64,000 nt of DNA, taken from Dactylorhiza incarnata. Lineage: Eukaryota; Streptophyta; Magnoliopsida; Asparagales; Orchidaceae. The position numbers were made by a program, and so were the translations under genes. Shown here in pieces: positions 1 through 11,886 of the stretch. Position 1 is the first letter of the stretch, and each line of letters begins with the position of its first letter. The stretch covers positions 558,001-622,000 of the forward strand of contig JAWHQI010000258.1 of the NCBI GenBank assembly GCA_033032865.1. The letters run 5' to 3'. The notes beneath the pieces are model-generated. The model ran no database searches, was not told where the DNA came from, and saw only the letters and a list, made by a program, of their open reading frames with translations.

Positions 1-1190
1 AACAATTCCCTTGAATAATTATTGCTTGATCGTAATGAGTTATTCAATTTTCTATACTTTTTATGAATTAATAAATGTTCTAAGCTTTTAAGTCATACAT
101 AATTGAGAATTATTAAAATAATAAAATTTGTAAATATTAATGTAAATATAATTCAAATTATAAATTAAAACCTTAATTAATTGTTGTTTATGAACTATTT
201 GAATAACACCTTTCATTTTAAATATTTTTAATATTTTCATACAATAACATAACGGTGAGCTTATTTATAAAAACACTTTAAATAACTAACTTATTTATTA
301 AAAAGTTTTAAACAACATAATAACAAATTTGTTTATTATTTCAACAACAACATAACAATTAACTAATCTATATAAAAATTCTATACAACGACATAAAAAT
401 AAACTTATTTGTACAAAAAAAAGTAAACAACAATATAACAAAAAACTACTAGTTTATAAATTTTTTTTGCAAATAGCATAATAACAAAATAATGTACAAA
501 ATAAAAAACATTAAATTTAGGTATGGGTAAGATTTGAACCCATAACCATTTGATTAAAAATTAGTAACTCCACCAACTGAGCCAAGAAACCATCAATCCA
601 GATATATTTTATTATTCTGTAACTTATCTATCGTGATAAACAACCTGTCCACTATTACTGAAAATAATTTTTATAGAATTTAGTGTGGGCAGCCCACACT
701 CGCCCCTATGTGGGGCCGCCCCTGGATACCTTCATATATCTTCGTTGAATTATGGAGGTCCTCTTCAGCTACTCAAACGGGTCTATTTTGAGCTCCTTAA
801 CCCATAAACATGATACCAAAATAGGCGCATGACCAAGGGAAATAACAACCTCAAATTTCATGAAAATGTTGAAAGCTTGAACAAAACCTCAATCCAAAAG
901 TAGTGGATCGAGGAAATTGGGAAGAAGGTTAGACGGATGGGGATTGAGAAAGTGTGAAGGGTGGTTATTTACAGGTTAGGAGCGAGAGTTGCTAGCTATT
1001 TGGCCATAACTTTCGAGAAGTGACGTTAAGAGAATGGGGTGTCGAAGTAGAGAAAAGGAGGATGCACCGTTAAAGGAAAATTACATGGGAAAGATTAATG
1101 AAAGGTAGCTTAGTAGAAGGTAATTACAAATGACAAGAAGAATGCGGAAAAGCAAAGGATGGTGAAATTTGTAAAGGAGAAAGCATATGT
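1..1190. other. AT-rich sequence with possible DNA-transposon end
   Basis: No coding region is visible. Positions 1-520 are very AT-rich, with repeated AACAACATAACAA-like words. Around 665-727 there is GC-rich sequence whose reverse complement begins CCAGGGGCGGCC, resembling the terminus of some plant hAT-type transposons. With the tRNA-like stretch at 521-592 this may be one minus-strand non-autonomous element. Its other end was not found. Confidence 0.3.
521..592 (-). repeat. tRNA-like sequence (SINE head or transposon-borne)
   Basis: The reverse complement contains an A-box-like TGGCTCAGTTGG and a B-box-like GGTTCAAATC at tRNA-like spacing. The ends do not form a convincing 7-bp acceptor stem and the anticodon stem does not pair, so it is not a functional tRNA gene. 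It is best read as a tRNA-derived Pol III promoter remnant. Confidence 0.4.
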
Positions 1191-2391
1191 TGTTGGAATA
1201 ATTTTCCTATATTCCTATATTAATATACAAAATAATATAATTTTCGGTTTTAAAATCTTTTTTAGAGCAGCAATATTAATAAGATTGTATGAAGGGGTGA
1301 GAAATAAATAAGAGAGTAATCTATAGTTTAGAATCGAGCCTGGGTAAGGCGTGTGATCACTGCCCTAAAGAAGTTGCACCACCCTCCGGCAGGGCTTTCA
1401 CCGATGCTCACTCCTCCAAGGTACAACACCCGGCTAGATCCCGAAACTCCGATGTGCGCGGACTCCGAAGAAGCACAGAGCACCCGAACAACCACTTAAT
1501 GAAGCAAATGTGAAGAAAAGGAATCACGTAGAAGATCGTCAAAAACGGAGAGAGCAGCAGAGCATATTTTCGATTTCAGAAAGAACGTGAATATATAGAA
1601 CAAAGACAGTAAATCGCGAAAGAAGATAGGATCTCGAGAAACGGCAATATATTAAAACCATAATAAATATTAACGGATATAATTGGAAGGCTCATAATCG
1701 GGAAGAGAAACGTTGAATATTTCCAACGTAAATAATGACGAGAAACACGCGTAAATGAGTGGTTAAGAAAACGCGTAAAACGAAAGTGCTTGGACTTCTA
1801 TTCGACGCAACGTCGAAGCCCATTCGACGCAGCTTCGAATTCCATTCAAAGCAGCACGATGTGAGGCGGGTGCGTCGAAATCAATTCGACGCAGCTTCGA
1901 CTAGAGTCTATCCTGTCGACGCAGCTTCGAATGCCAGTCGACGCAGGTTCGAGTTCTACTCGACGCAGCACTGGCAGTCGACGCGACTTGGAGTTTCACT
2001 CGACGCAAGTCGACTTCTAATCGACGTTACTATGAATAAAAACTCAAAAACTATTTTGTACAAAAATTACAATTCAATTATTCCCCAAATCCGGATCCGG
2101 TCCGGTGCAGTGCGTGCGCGCGCGCGTGTGGTTCATAGTTTCTCCTTATGTTCTTTTGAACAAATAAGAATGAGTGAAAACATATAAATACTCTTTGGTT
2201 AGAAAGCAAATAAGCATGGTGGGACAAAAAGGTTCATCTTTTCATTCATGAAGGTTTCCCTCCAAAAATTTGGATTCCCTCCAATTTGGTTTTGGAGCTT
2301 TTCATCTATAATGAGGAGCCAAACACCAAACACCATACAAGGCTCCAATAAACATTTATAAAAAGAATGTTTATAATTAAAATTTCTAACA
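1191..2391 (-). repeat. 3' LTR of copia element A
   Basis: 1201-bp LTR, read from the plus strand as TGTTGGAATA...TTTCTAACA, matching 7046-8246 almost throughout. Positions 1798-2025 hold an array of roughly 20-bp units with the core TTCGACGCA. Near 2110-2130 is an alternating GC/GT stretch. The apparent reading frame at 1759-2187 is a by-product of the repeat array, not a gene. Confidence 0.93.
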
Positions 2392-3001
2392 ATCACCCAC
2401 AAAAGCGAAAAAACCAAAAAGCGAACTTCATAAATATGATATTACTAATAATAAATAAAATAAATACAAATTTGTTTCATCAAGTTGTATCAATTGCAAT
2501 GGGTATAGGTGGAATGGTTACCTTGAACCTATACTTAATCCTTATTTCTTCTACCGAAGAATATAATGTGTCAGAGGCTTTGAATTATAAACTTTTGACC
2601 GGTAAATTAGATAAGCACACAAAAGATTGGTTGTTCTTGGGTTATGGCGGTGGGCGCGTTAATGGCCATGCACATTCCTTGATTTTTCATGAGAGTTATT
2701 TTGGGTTCAGCCCGGATCCCAAAGTTGCGGCCTCACAACAACCCCCACATAGGGGGTGCCTCAAGAGATATTCGTAACCATATCTCGTAAAGGTATATGC
2801 CTTTGGCAACCATTAAAAACTTTACGTTCATCCTATCTTGTTACGTAGAGCACAACATCATAGGAATGGGGAGAAGGTTTTCTCAACCTTTTAAATTTGT
2901 GCTCCCAACTACGCTACATCAACGGCTTCGTTTCTACCACATTGAACCCACTTCATGTGATCTCCAATCACATGGGTTGGGTATCCACCGTTGGCAGCAA
3001 A

Positions 3002-3450
3002 TTATGTGGGCTTAAGCCCCATTCCCCTCGATGACAACAATATCTCCCTTCGGGATAATCCCTTGATAAGATTATCAGCCAAATTCAATTCTGACTTTAC
3101 GTAATTTAGTGATATCACTTCTTTTCTTCTTTGCTTCACGGACTTGTACTTGATTCTCATGAACTTATTCATTTTTGCATTAGTGTTATTTGAAGCAGTT
3201 AAATCAATCACAGATTTATTATCACAATGCAAAGAAATGGCAGGTATAAGTTTTGCAAGTAAAGGAATTTCTGAAAGTAAATTCTTAAGCCATTCGGCTT
3301 CGGCACACGTAGTGTCTAAAGCTATCAGCTCGGATTCCATGGTACTTCTTGAAATCACAGTTTGTTTTGTAGATGCCCATGAAATGGCGGCTCCTCCAAG
3401 GAGGAAAACATATCAAGTGGTAGACTTAACGTCTAAGGAATCAGTTACCT
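3002..3450 (-). pseudogene. copia A RNase H domain
   Basis: On the minus strand the segment continues the polyprotein after reverse transcriptase. It contains the copia RNase H signature with [13 protein letters not shown], the typical CDNKS motif, and the closing region next to the polypurine tract. The translation opened from the first in-frame start gives 118 residues. The domain would remove the RNA strand during reverse transcription. The adjoining reverse transcriptase frame ends about 90 bases upstream, so a stop or frameshift separates the two. Identification is secure; function is doubtful because the polyprotein is broken. Confidence 0.85.
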
Positions 3451-4516
3451 AATTGGCATCTGAATATCCTTCTAAAACTTCGGGATAACCCGTATAAACT
3501 AAGTTATAGTCTAAAGTTCCGCGAAGATATTTAAAGATTCTAGTTAAGGCTATCCAGTGATCATCACTTGGATTACTAGTATATCTACTAAGCCTGTCTA
3601 CAACATATGAAATATCAGGTCTAGTGCGATTATCAATATAAAGCAGTGACCCTATCATTTGTGCATACCTATGTTGGTCAATAGGTTCACCTAAATTCTT
3701 ACACAACTTAATGCTAGCGTCATAAAGAGTGGAAGCAGGTGCGGAGTCAAATAGATTGAATTTATGTAACATTTTCTCAATCGAGTGAGAAAGAGATAAT
3801 GAAACATTGGAATCTGATTTAGCTAATTTCATTCCCAAAATGACATTAGCTTCTCCTAAATCTTTCATATCAAATTTAGATGATAAATTATTTTTAATGT
3901 TATTAACAATTTTAATTGAGCTTCCAAAGATTAAAATGTCATCTACATAGAGACATAAAATCACACATTCATTCTCTTCTTGTTTTGCATAAATGCATTT
4001 ATCATATTCATTAGATATAAATCCAAATGATAATACTACGGAGTCAAATTTTTGGTGCCATTGTTTTGGTGCTTGTTTTAGACCATACAGAGATTTAATT
4101 AACTTACATACTTTGGTTTCTTGTCCTTTAACTACAAAACCTTCGGGTTGACACATGTAGACTTCTTCATCTAAGTCTCCATGCAAGAAAGCGGTTTTTA
4201 CGTCCATTTGATGAATAATTAATTTATGGACCGAAGCTAAGGCTACTAGAATGCGAAGGGATGTAATCCTAGCTACGGGAGCATAGGTATCCAAATAATT
4301 TATCCCTTGTTTTTGCGCATATCTTTTAGCAACAAGGCAAGCCTTATATTTTTCTATGGAACCGTCAGGATTTAATTTCTTCCTAAAGATCCATCTACAA
4401 CCTATGGCTTTGGTACCGGTAGGAAGATCAGTTAGAATCCAGGTTTTGTTTTCTAGAATATAATTAATTTCGGCATTTATGGCTTCTTTCCAAAAAGGAG
4501 AGTCAGATGAGGTCAT
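3449..4516 (-). pseudogene. copia A reverse transcriptase domain
   Basis: A 355-residue open segment carries the copia reverse transcriptase (RVT_2 family). It includes the leader [10 protein letters not shown], the [14 protein letters not shown] region, the [12 protein letters not shown] block and the catalytic YVDDILIFG. It should copy element RNA to DNA. Upstream, the same frame extends through a TGA (near the sequence opposite 4571) into the integrase-reverse transcriptase linker, so at least one nonsense codon breaks the polyprotein. Within the segment the catalytic aspartates are intact. Confidence 0.92.
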
Positions 4517-4922
4517 AGCTTCCTCATATGAATTTGGATCTCCTTCAACTAGGTAAGTGAAGTAGTCCTCTCAAAATGTTCTTTCGGTTCTAACCCTTTT
4601 GCTTCTTCTAGGTTCACCAATTTCTAATGGATCTATAGAAGAGGAAGGTTGAATTGAGCTAGAAGAAGGTTGAGATGTGTTGTCTATTTTATATGGGAAT
4701 TTATCTTCGAAATAAACGACATCTCTAGCTTCTATTATAGTGTTGTTTGATATTTCACTAATTAGTGAGTTGGTGATAAAAACCTATTAGTACTACTGTC
4801 GGAAGCATAACCTATAAAGATGGAATCTAATGTTTTAGGTCCTATTTTCTTTCTTTTAGGTTCAGGAATTGCTACCTTAGCCAAACACCCCCACACTCGA
4901 AGAATTAGGAGGTTAGGTTTCC

Positions 4923-5528
4923 TTAGTTTAAATAATTCAAAAGGAGTTTTATCATTATTTTTGAAGGAATTCTATTCAAGATGAAAGAGGAGGTGAGCAA
5001 CGCTTCACCCCAAAGATTTTCTGGGGCACCAGACTCGGCTAACATGACATTGACCATGTTCATCAAGGTCCGATTTTTGCGTTCAGCTACACCATTCGAT
5101 TGGGGAGAATATGGAGCAGTCACTTGATGAATAATCCCATGTTCTTGGCAAAACTGGGTTAGTTCATTCGAAGTGTATTCTCCACCTCGGTCAGATCTGA
5201 GAATTTTGATCGATGATCCTAATTGATTTTCTACTTCCGCTTTGAAAATCTTAAAATATGAGAAGACTTCATCTTTAGTTTTTAATAAATATATGTAACA
5301 AAATTTAGTGAAATCATCAATAAAAGTTACAAAATATTTATTTCCACCTCTAGTAGGTTGGCGGTTTGAGTCACACACATCCGAGTGAATTAACTCTAAA
5401 GGTTTTGAAGTTATTTCCACTGTTTTAAAAGGTTTTCTAGAAAATTTAGAGTGTACACATATTTCACATCTAGAACTTGGCGCAGTATTAAATTTCGGAA
5501 TTAAATTTAAAGACATCATTCTTTTCAT
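4923..5528 (-). pseudogene. copia A pre-integrase and integrase core
   Basis: The 201-residue frame starts in the GAG-pre-integrase zinc region (CEICVHSKFSRKPF) and continues into the integrase core: IHSDVCDSN, FVTFIDDFTKFCYIYLL, LRSDRGGEYTS and NGVAERKNRTLMNM. The last two contain the second Asp and the Glu of the DDE triad. It would join element DNA to the chromosome. The frame ends near 4923, and the integrase C-terminus continues in a broken frame to about 4570. Part of the same copia polyprotein as the flanking entries. Confidence 0.92.
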
Positions 5529-5621
5529 AGAATCTGAATTTGAGTATGAAACAGAAGAAGATGAAATCTGATTTATCTCTAAATCAGCAACATTTAATTT
5601 AAATAAACCATCACATATATA

Positions 5622-5960
5622 TCATTTACCAATAAAAACATCATTAAATGATATTATAACTTTATTTGACTCTAAGACAATTTTATAACCCTTCTTCACT
5701 AGCAAGGATCCGCTCACAAGATTCTTCCTAACTCTCGGCACATAAAGCACATCTTGCAAGGCTAGTGTTTTCCCGGATGTCAACCTAAGATCCACTCGCC
5801 CGCGTCCAAGTATTTGTGTCGAAGAAGCATCTCCTAAGATCACGCTTCCTCCACTGATGTCCTGAAAGGTGGCAAAGCAAGAACGATCAAAACAAGTATG
5901 AACATTTGCTCCGGAATCAAGCTACCAATCTGATGAACAAGTGAGAAGAAGACTTAGAGA
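5622..5960 (-). pseudogene. copia A aspartic protease
   Basis: The protease catalytic motif LDSGA is readable on the minus strand near 5920, directly after an in-frame TAG (SDW*LDSGA). It is followed by the usual copia spacer with ILGDASSTQILGRG, VLYVPRVRKNLVSGSLL and the closing region at 5622-5843. The stop immediately before the catalytic Asp should prevent a continuous gag-pol product unless it is read through. Confidence 0.8.
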
Positions 5961-6988
5961 ATAATCTAACCTGAAGATAGGTTGATCCGGTGCTTGGATC
6001 ATGTTGGCCTGAGGCTTGTCTCCACGAGACTTGCCAATCACGGGTTCTGTCTTCTTGTAGAAGCAGTTGGTGGATAGATGGTTTGTGCGGCCACAGATGA
6101 AGCACCATTTCCCTTTACCTGGGTTTTGGTTTGAAGGACCAAGCTTGGGATGATTTGGTTTCTGATGGCGGGAACCTGGACGAAAAGGCTTCTTATGGAT
6201 CTTGTCTTTGCCTTTGAAGTGATGGTTGGAGGAAGGATTGCCATAAGATTCGGTTAGATTAACTTTAGGAGCATGGTCTTTGATAGCATTTTGGATTTGA
6301 ACGTAAGTAAGGTTTGATTGGCCATGTCTTAGTCTAGTGCTAAAGTCAGACCAAGAATCAGGAAGTGCATCAATAAGACATGCCACTAAATAATTTTCGG
6401 AAAGAATTGAGTCATCGGCTCGGATCTTGGACAACATCTCATCAAGTTGATGGAGTTGAGGATTTATTGGCTTGGAGGCATCAAGCTTGAATTTGTGGAG
6501 GTTAGAGACGTTGTAACGTTCTATACCCGCATTGTCTAGTTATAACGTGCTTCAAGAGCATACCACAAATCCTTGACTGTACGATATTGAAGGAAAACAT
6601 CGTAGAGGCTATCAGACAAAGCACTCAGGATTCGGTTGCGACAATGATATTCTATATCTACCGGATCTCTATAAGGGATACATCTAACGTATGTCCTAGT
6701 TGTATTTGCAGTTGAGGATGAAGACGATGGTAGAGTTGAAGCGACTGCAGTTGCAGCGCTGGGGTTTTCAGTTTCTACAGTGGGAACATCAAAGATTGCA
6801 GATAAAAGACCTAAGGTGTTAAGCCAGTATTCTATTTGTGCTTGCCAACGACGAAAATCATTTCCGTTAAGTTTATCAGGTTTGATCCCAGCAGAATCAT
6901 CAGATCTAGAGGTCATTGCAGATTTCTGAAATTTAAAATATAAACAATAAATTGCTGTACATATGAAAACGAAAGCAGACAGAAACAT
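5922..6988 (-). pseudogene. copia A gag, split by stops
   Basis: Two frames make up the gag. The upstream part (6536-6988, 150 residues) begins MTSRSDDSAG and has the copia-type N-terminus with WQAQIEYWL and DLWYALEARY. It then hits a stop, and the second part (5922-6437, 171 residues) carries the UBN2-like region LVACLIDALPDSW and one CCHC zinc knuckle, CFICGRTNHLSTNC. Gag would form the particle that packages element RNA. Codons between the two parts still read as gag, so the break is a recent nonsense change rather than loss of sequence. Confidence 0.85.
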
Positions 6989-7045
6989 TTTGTTTATTTT
7001 GATTTTATTTATTCAGTTGATGTGGAATTACTAACTTCTTTATAT

Positions 7046-8246
7046 TGTTGGAATAATTTTCCTATATTCCTATATTAATATACAAAATAATATAATTTTC
7101 GGTTTTAAAATCTTTTTTAGAGCAGCAATATTAATAAGATTGCATGAAGGGGTGAGAAATAAATAAGAGAGTAATCTATAGTTTAGAATCGAGCCTGGGT
7201 AAGGCGTGTGATCACTGCCCTAAAGAAGTTGCACCACCCTCTGGCAGGGCTTTCACCGATGCTCACTCCTCCAAGGTACAACACCCGGCTAGATCCCGAA
7301 ACTCCGATGTGCGCGGACACCGAAGAAGCACAGAGCACCCGAACAACCACTTGATGAAGAAAATGTGAAGAAAAAGAATCACGTAGAAGATCGTCAAAAA
7401 TGGAGAGAGCAGCAGAGCATATTTTCGATTTCAGAAAGAACGTGAATATATAGAACAAAGACAGTAAATTGCGGAAGAAGATAAGATCTCGAGAAACGGC
7501 AATATATTAAAACCATAATAAATATTAACGGTTATAATTGGAAGGCTCATAATCGGGAAGAGAAACGTTGAATATTTCCAACGTAAATAATGGCGAGAAA
7601 CACGCGTAAATAAGCGGTTAAGAAAACGCGTAAAACGAAAGTGCTTGGACTTCTATTCGACGCAGCGTCGAAGCCCATTCGACGCAGCTTCGAATTCCAC
7701 TCAAAGCAGCACGATGCGAGGTTGGTGCGTCGAAATCAATTCGACGCAGCTTCGACTGGAGTCTATCATGTCGACGCAGCTTAGAATGCCAGTCGACGCA
7801 GGTTCGAGTTCTACTCGACGCAACACTTGCAGTCGACGCGACTTGGAGTTTCACTCGACGCAAGTCGACTTCTAATCGACGTTACTATGAATAAAAACTC
7901 AAAAACTATTTTGTACAAAAATTACAATTCAATTATTCCCCAAATCCGGATCCGGTCCGGTGCGGTGCGTGCGCGCGCGCGTATGGTTCATAGTTTCTCC
8001 TTATGTTCTTTTGAACAAATAAGAATGAGTGAAAACATATAAATACTCTTTGGTTAGAAAGCAAATAAGCATGGTGGGACTAAAAGGTTCATCTTTTCAT
8101 TCATGAAGGTTTCCTTCCAAAAATTTGGATTCTCACCAATTTGGTTTTGGACCTTTTCATCTATAATGAGGAGCCAAACACCAAACACCATACAAGGCTC
8201 CAATAAACATTTATAAAAAGAATGTTTATAATTAAAATTTCTAACA
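7046..8246 (-). repeat. 5' LTR of copia element A
   Basis: Partner of the LTR at 1191-2391, same length and boundaries. It holds the same TTCGACGCA-core repeat array (about 7652-7880). This LTR would contain the promoter for minus-strand transcription of the element. Confidence 0.93.
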
Positions 8247-9990
8247 TATGCTACGCCTCTATTTTGTTTTACTAAGGCTGGGCCTGAACAAGAAGTGTTC
8301 AGGATCTCCTCTCAAGGAAGAAAAGAGCCCAGGCAGAGGAAGACGAAGATGAATTTCTACCCTTATACAGTTAGGATTACAGTTATTTGCACAATTGTGG
8401 AACAAGTATTACTGCAACTGTTATTGACAGCTATAGTCGCTCACCTTAAATTTAAACTAAAATGAATTGTAACAATACTCCCTCCTTTCGATAGCCTTGT
8501 CCTAAGGATCAAATGAGGGATAAGCCTTCTCGAGCGCATAATAGTTTTCTCATGTGGCATCTTTGACCGCTTAGTGGTTTCATTTCACAAGAACTTGAGG
8601 CATTTGCTTGCCATTTTTAGGCACCATCCGACATTTTAAAATTGTCACAATCATGATATTGTCATTATCAGTGAGGTATTGGGGAAATTGAGCAGTAGTC
8701 GGAACTTTTTAATATGTTCTTTTAATTGGGAGATGTGAAATGTATTGTGAATCTTTGAGGTTGCAAGCAGTTGGAATCAATAAATTCATGACTGTAATTT
8801 TATATGAAATTATGAAGGGCCCAAAGTATTTTGCCGATCATTGCCGATCACTAGCTTACCCTTCCTCTTCAATATCATTAGACCATTGATATTGGGGTTT
8901 AATTGTAATATCGGCTTCCTTGAGGTGAGAGCTCCTGAAGTTTGCTCTTCTTCTACTACCATGCATTTTGAATTTTGTAAAAAAGGTCTGAAGTGCTGGT
9001 AACCAATGAAGACAAATATTCTGGATAAGAGCATTTGCAGCTTGATTGTCTACTCATCTCTTAAAATTACCGTGTAATCAAACCTCGCTGACTCTGAGGG
9101 GTGGATAATTTCTGTTCCAAAATGAACTTGAGACTAGTCATATGAGTGGAACACAAGATTCATGAGACTTTGAAAGGTAGAAGCTGCATTTGTTGGGACA
9201 AAGGGTAGAAGCTGAATGATATCTTCTCTGTATCTTGCGGTGCCATCCTCATTTGATGGTACCGAATTTTGAGAAAAAGCTAGCCCCGACAAGCTCGTCC
9301 AATAAATCTTCAATTTTTGGAATGGGGAAATTATCTTTGACCGTGTTCTTGTTTAGATGCATGTAATCTAGACAAATTCTCCACGGTACATCTTATATTG
9401 GTATACCATGTGGGATCCTTTGAAGAGTAAATGATTGTCCTTGGGACCCAAGTGGGGGAAATTCAGTTGGGTTATCAAATAAATCTTAACATTCTTCCAA
9501 CAATTTTAACAATTCAGGATTTGCTGAATTTGTGGTTGGCACATCCACTGTGTTACTGTATGAAAGAGTAACTGGATGATTGTTTATGATTCATTTTTTG
9601 GAGTGTTTGCTTAATTTCTCTACTTCGTTGCGCCGGTTTTGATTTCAGGTGTTTTGTTTCCCTGTGGCGGACGAAGATGCTGGCTGGAAAGGGGCTCTGA
9701 AACCAATGTTATGCATCACATTTGTTTTTGACTTGATTGCAGATTTCCTTTAGGCCGGGGCATGAGCATGAAGCAATTTAGATCTCCTTACAAAAAGAGT
9801 CAATGGCAAAGGAAGAAGATGAGGAACAAGAATAACACAAAACATAGCATGCATATCAATGACAATAGAGAAATATTTCTACTGATTACAACTATTTACG
9901 CAACGGGAATTAAGATCAGCTATTACGCACTACTATAAAGACCGTTGCCGTCAGTGTTGTAGATGTTGGCCGACATGTCATCCGACATAA
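8247..9990 (-). mobile_element. decayed, shortened chromovirus (Ty3/gypsy)
   Basis: Several gypsy pieces are recognisable on the minus strand, with stops. A reverse transcriptase fragment (about 9250-9420) reads WRICLDYMHLNKNTVKDNFP then IEDLLDELVGASFFSKF. A chromodomain tail (about 8480-8640) reads PQVLVK...DATXEN and ends in a C-terminus resembling YPSFDP. A primer-site-like TTGGTTTCAGAGCC lies near 9683-9697. Diverged LTR-like sequences at about 8247-8470 and 9700-9950 share a GA-rich block. Most of pol is missing. Copia A inserted at its left edge. Confidence 0.7.
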
Positions 9991-10120
9991 AGGTTTTGTG
10001 GAGAAAACGCAAGCAAATTTTTTTTTAAATATCGCCTGATATATCGATTTTACCAAATATATCCGGCGATATTTTGAGGCCGATATATCGACGATATTTC
10101 TAAAAGCAAAATTTTCATTT
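9960..10120. repeat. GATATATCG-rich repeat tract
   Basis: Short words such as GATATATCGA, CGGCGATATT and CGACGATATT recur within about 120 bp. No coding or terminal-repeat context was found. It may be the subterminal part of a DNA transposon. Confidence 0.3.
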
Positions 10121-10960
10121 CTTTTAAGCGACCGAGCGACAATATTTTATTTCGTGCTTCATTTTATGCCTCACTCTACACCTAGATTCAACAACTTTCT
10201 CGTCTCGCTCTCATTTGGTGTTCTTTATGTCGTTTACTATACATATATATATATATATTCATTGTGTAATTTATAAACATACATTATGTGTACAATTATA
10301 CGTATTTACAGAAAAATAGGTATAGATATGAATAAATTTATTTAAATATTAAAATTTGACATTATAAAATATCTCTCATATATCCACCGCAATCCAACAT
10401 CTGACATTTCAAACGCAAACTGACATTAATCCGACATATGCAACATTGATTGCCGCTCACAACTTACATTTAAAATAAAATGAACCATAACATCATCACA
10501 TTTGTCAGGAACTCCAGTCATGAGACGAAGGGTATTCTTGCGAAAGAAGGGGAAGGCCAATAAATCTCCGCAATAATCGATGAATACTGCCGTATTTGAA
10601 AAAAAAAAAGACTTAGCATAATGCGAAACAATTTGAAAGAGGCAAGCGATATTTCGCGCAACTCAATCACAATCAGGATGATATTCAAATGTCTTGACGA
10701 GATTTGCGAGTTTACATAAATTAAGTGGGTTACATTTGATATTTATAGTTCGACAATATAAAACAAATAATCATGCCCACACACCTAATATAATATTTTA
10801 CATAAACAAATTTTGATGTAAATATGAATTTAAAGGAATACTCCAGGCAATCTTTTGAACGCTAGCTCGTGCAGTTAAAATGCATTTGATACATTCTAAC
10901 CTCATTCACTGGATCTGAACTAATTTTCAATATATTTCAAGATAAAACACGAATAAGCGC
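10121..10960. other. intergenic or 3' flank, no feature recognised
   Basis: AT-rich DNA with an ATATAT run near 10242-10258. It lies downstream of the NRPD2 stop codon. The 3' untranslated region may reach into its right end, but no polyadenylation site could be fixed. Confidence 0.3.
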
Positions 10961-11192
10961 CGTTCAATCTAGTCAAACAAAAGTAACAAAACAAAACAAA
11001 AATATGAGGGTTAACATAAGATACTCAGGTTGAAGTCGGGAGAATGTACTGCTGATCCATCTTTGTCCAAAAAATTTACAAATACATGATAAGATTGGCA
11101 CTTCTGCAACATAGTGACACATCCCTACATAATGCAACAAAACTAAAATATCCAAAACACAATACAACAATTCAAATCCAAGCTTGAGAATC

Positions 11193-11691
11193 TCAAACCT
11201 CTGTATCAAACTTGAGGCAGATACCCATGCTGAAAAGCTCCTGATATAAGAGCTTAGCGCCGTACGGGACGTTGATTCTTACGATATTCTCCGCTGACTT
11301 GCAGAAGACGCAGTAAGGGCCTCGAATCTTCCGACCGCCCAGCACCGGCCTCAGTATCACATTCGCGGACCTCCTGCAACTCTGGCATATGTGCATCTGC
11401 GAGAAGTCGCTTAGCGTGAACATCCGCTCGTAGAGGTTCGCCGCCGCCCCGTGGGCGAGCAAGCAGTCGCGCTCCATCTCGCCGAACTTGACGCCGCCGA
11501 ACCTCTTCCGATCGGCCACAGGCTGCCTGGTGAGCGGATGGACCGGGCCAGTGTTGCGGTACTTCACCTTGTCCTCAGCCATGTGTATGAGCCTTTGGTA
11601 GAAGGTGGGGCCCATGAAGATCATGCTCTGTAAGAATTCCCCGGTGCGTCCGTTTATAACCTTCTCGCTTCCCCATCTGCAGAACCCAGAC
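11193..11691 (-). CDS. NRPD2: NRPD2/NRPE2 last exon (Pol IV/V second-largest subunit, C-terminus)
   Basis: This exon encodes the last 165 residues plus the stop, visible residues 797-962. After the acceptor TTTCAG it reads SGFCRWGSEKVINGRTGE, continues through MGPTFYQRLIHMAEDKVKYR and HPLTRQPVADRKRFGGVKFG, and ends GICLKFDTEV-stop. These are the anchor and clamp regions of RNA polymerase beta-type subunits. Four cysteines in two CxxC pairs (HICQSCRR and GPYCVFCKS) form the C-terminal zinc site. The tail is of NRPD2 type rather than Pol II, where the equivalent end differs. The first base completes a Gln codon split with exon 19585-19856. Reading upstream of 11691 in the same frame gives only intron. 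Confidence 0.96.
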
Positions 11692-11886
11692 CTGAAACCA
11701 TGGAAGGTGCCCAAGTCAGAGCCATATTGTAATTTGCTCAAAATTTTGGGCACGAGAGATAATTTGGTGCTTGATTTTGTGATTAGACGGTTCAGTTTTC
11801 GGGTTACAGAACTTGCACGTTGAATGTTTCTTGTTAATTTGATGTATTAACGGATTTGTGGATTAGCTCATGTTTAGCCCTAATAG

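Larger units (their letters stand above)
1191..8246 (-). mobile_element. Ty1/copia LTR retrotransposon A, nearly complete
   Basis: Two long direct repeats (1191-2391 and 7046-8246, each 1201 bp, bounded by TG and CA) flank a 4.65-kb interior. On the minus strand the interior encodes gag, protease, integrase, reverse transcriptase and RNase H in copia order. A polypurine-like GTGGGTGAT lies just inside the left (3') LTR. Flanking pentamers TATGT (left) and TATGC (right) look like a once-mutated TSD. No canonical initiator-Met primer site was seen inside the right LTR. The LTRs differ only at scattered sites, so the insertion looks fairly recent, but several stop codons break the polyprotein. 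Confidence 0.93.

Noticed and set aside
521..592. functional tRNA gene
   Set aside because: Acceptor and anticodon stems do not pair; only the promoter boxes are tRNA-like.
1759..2187. 142-residue ORF in the copia A LTR
   Set aside because: Translation of the TTCGACGCA array; duplicated imperfectly in the other LTR with different length, so not conserved as protein.
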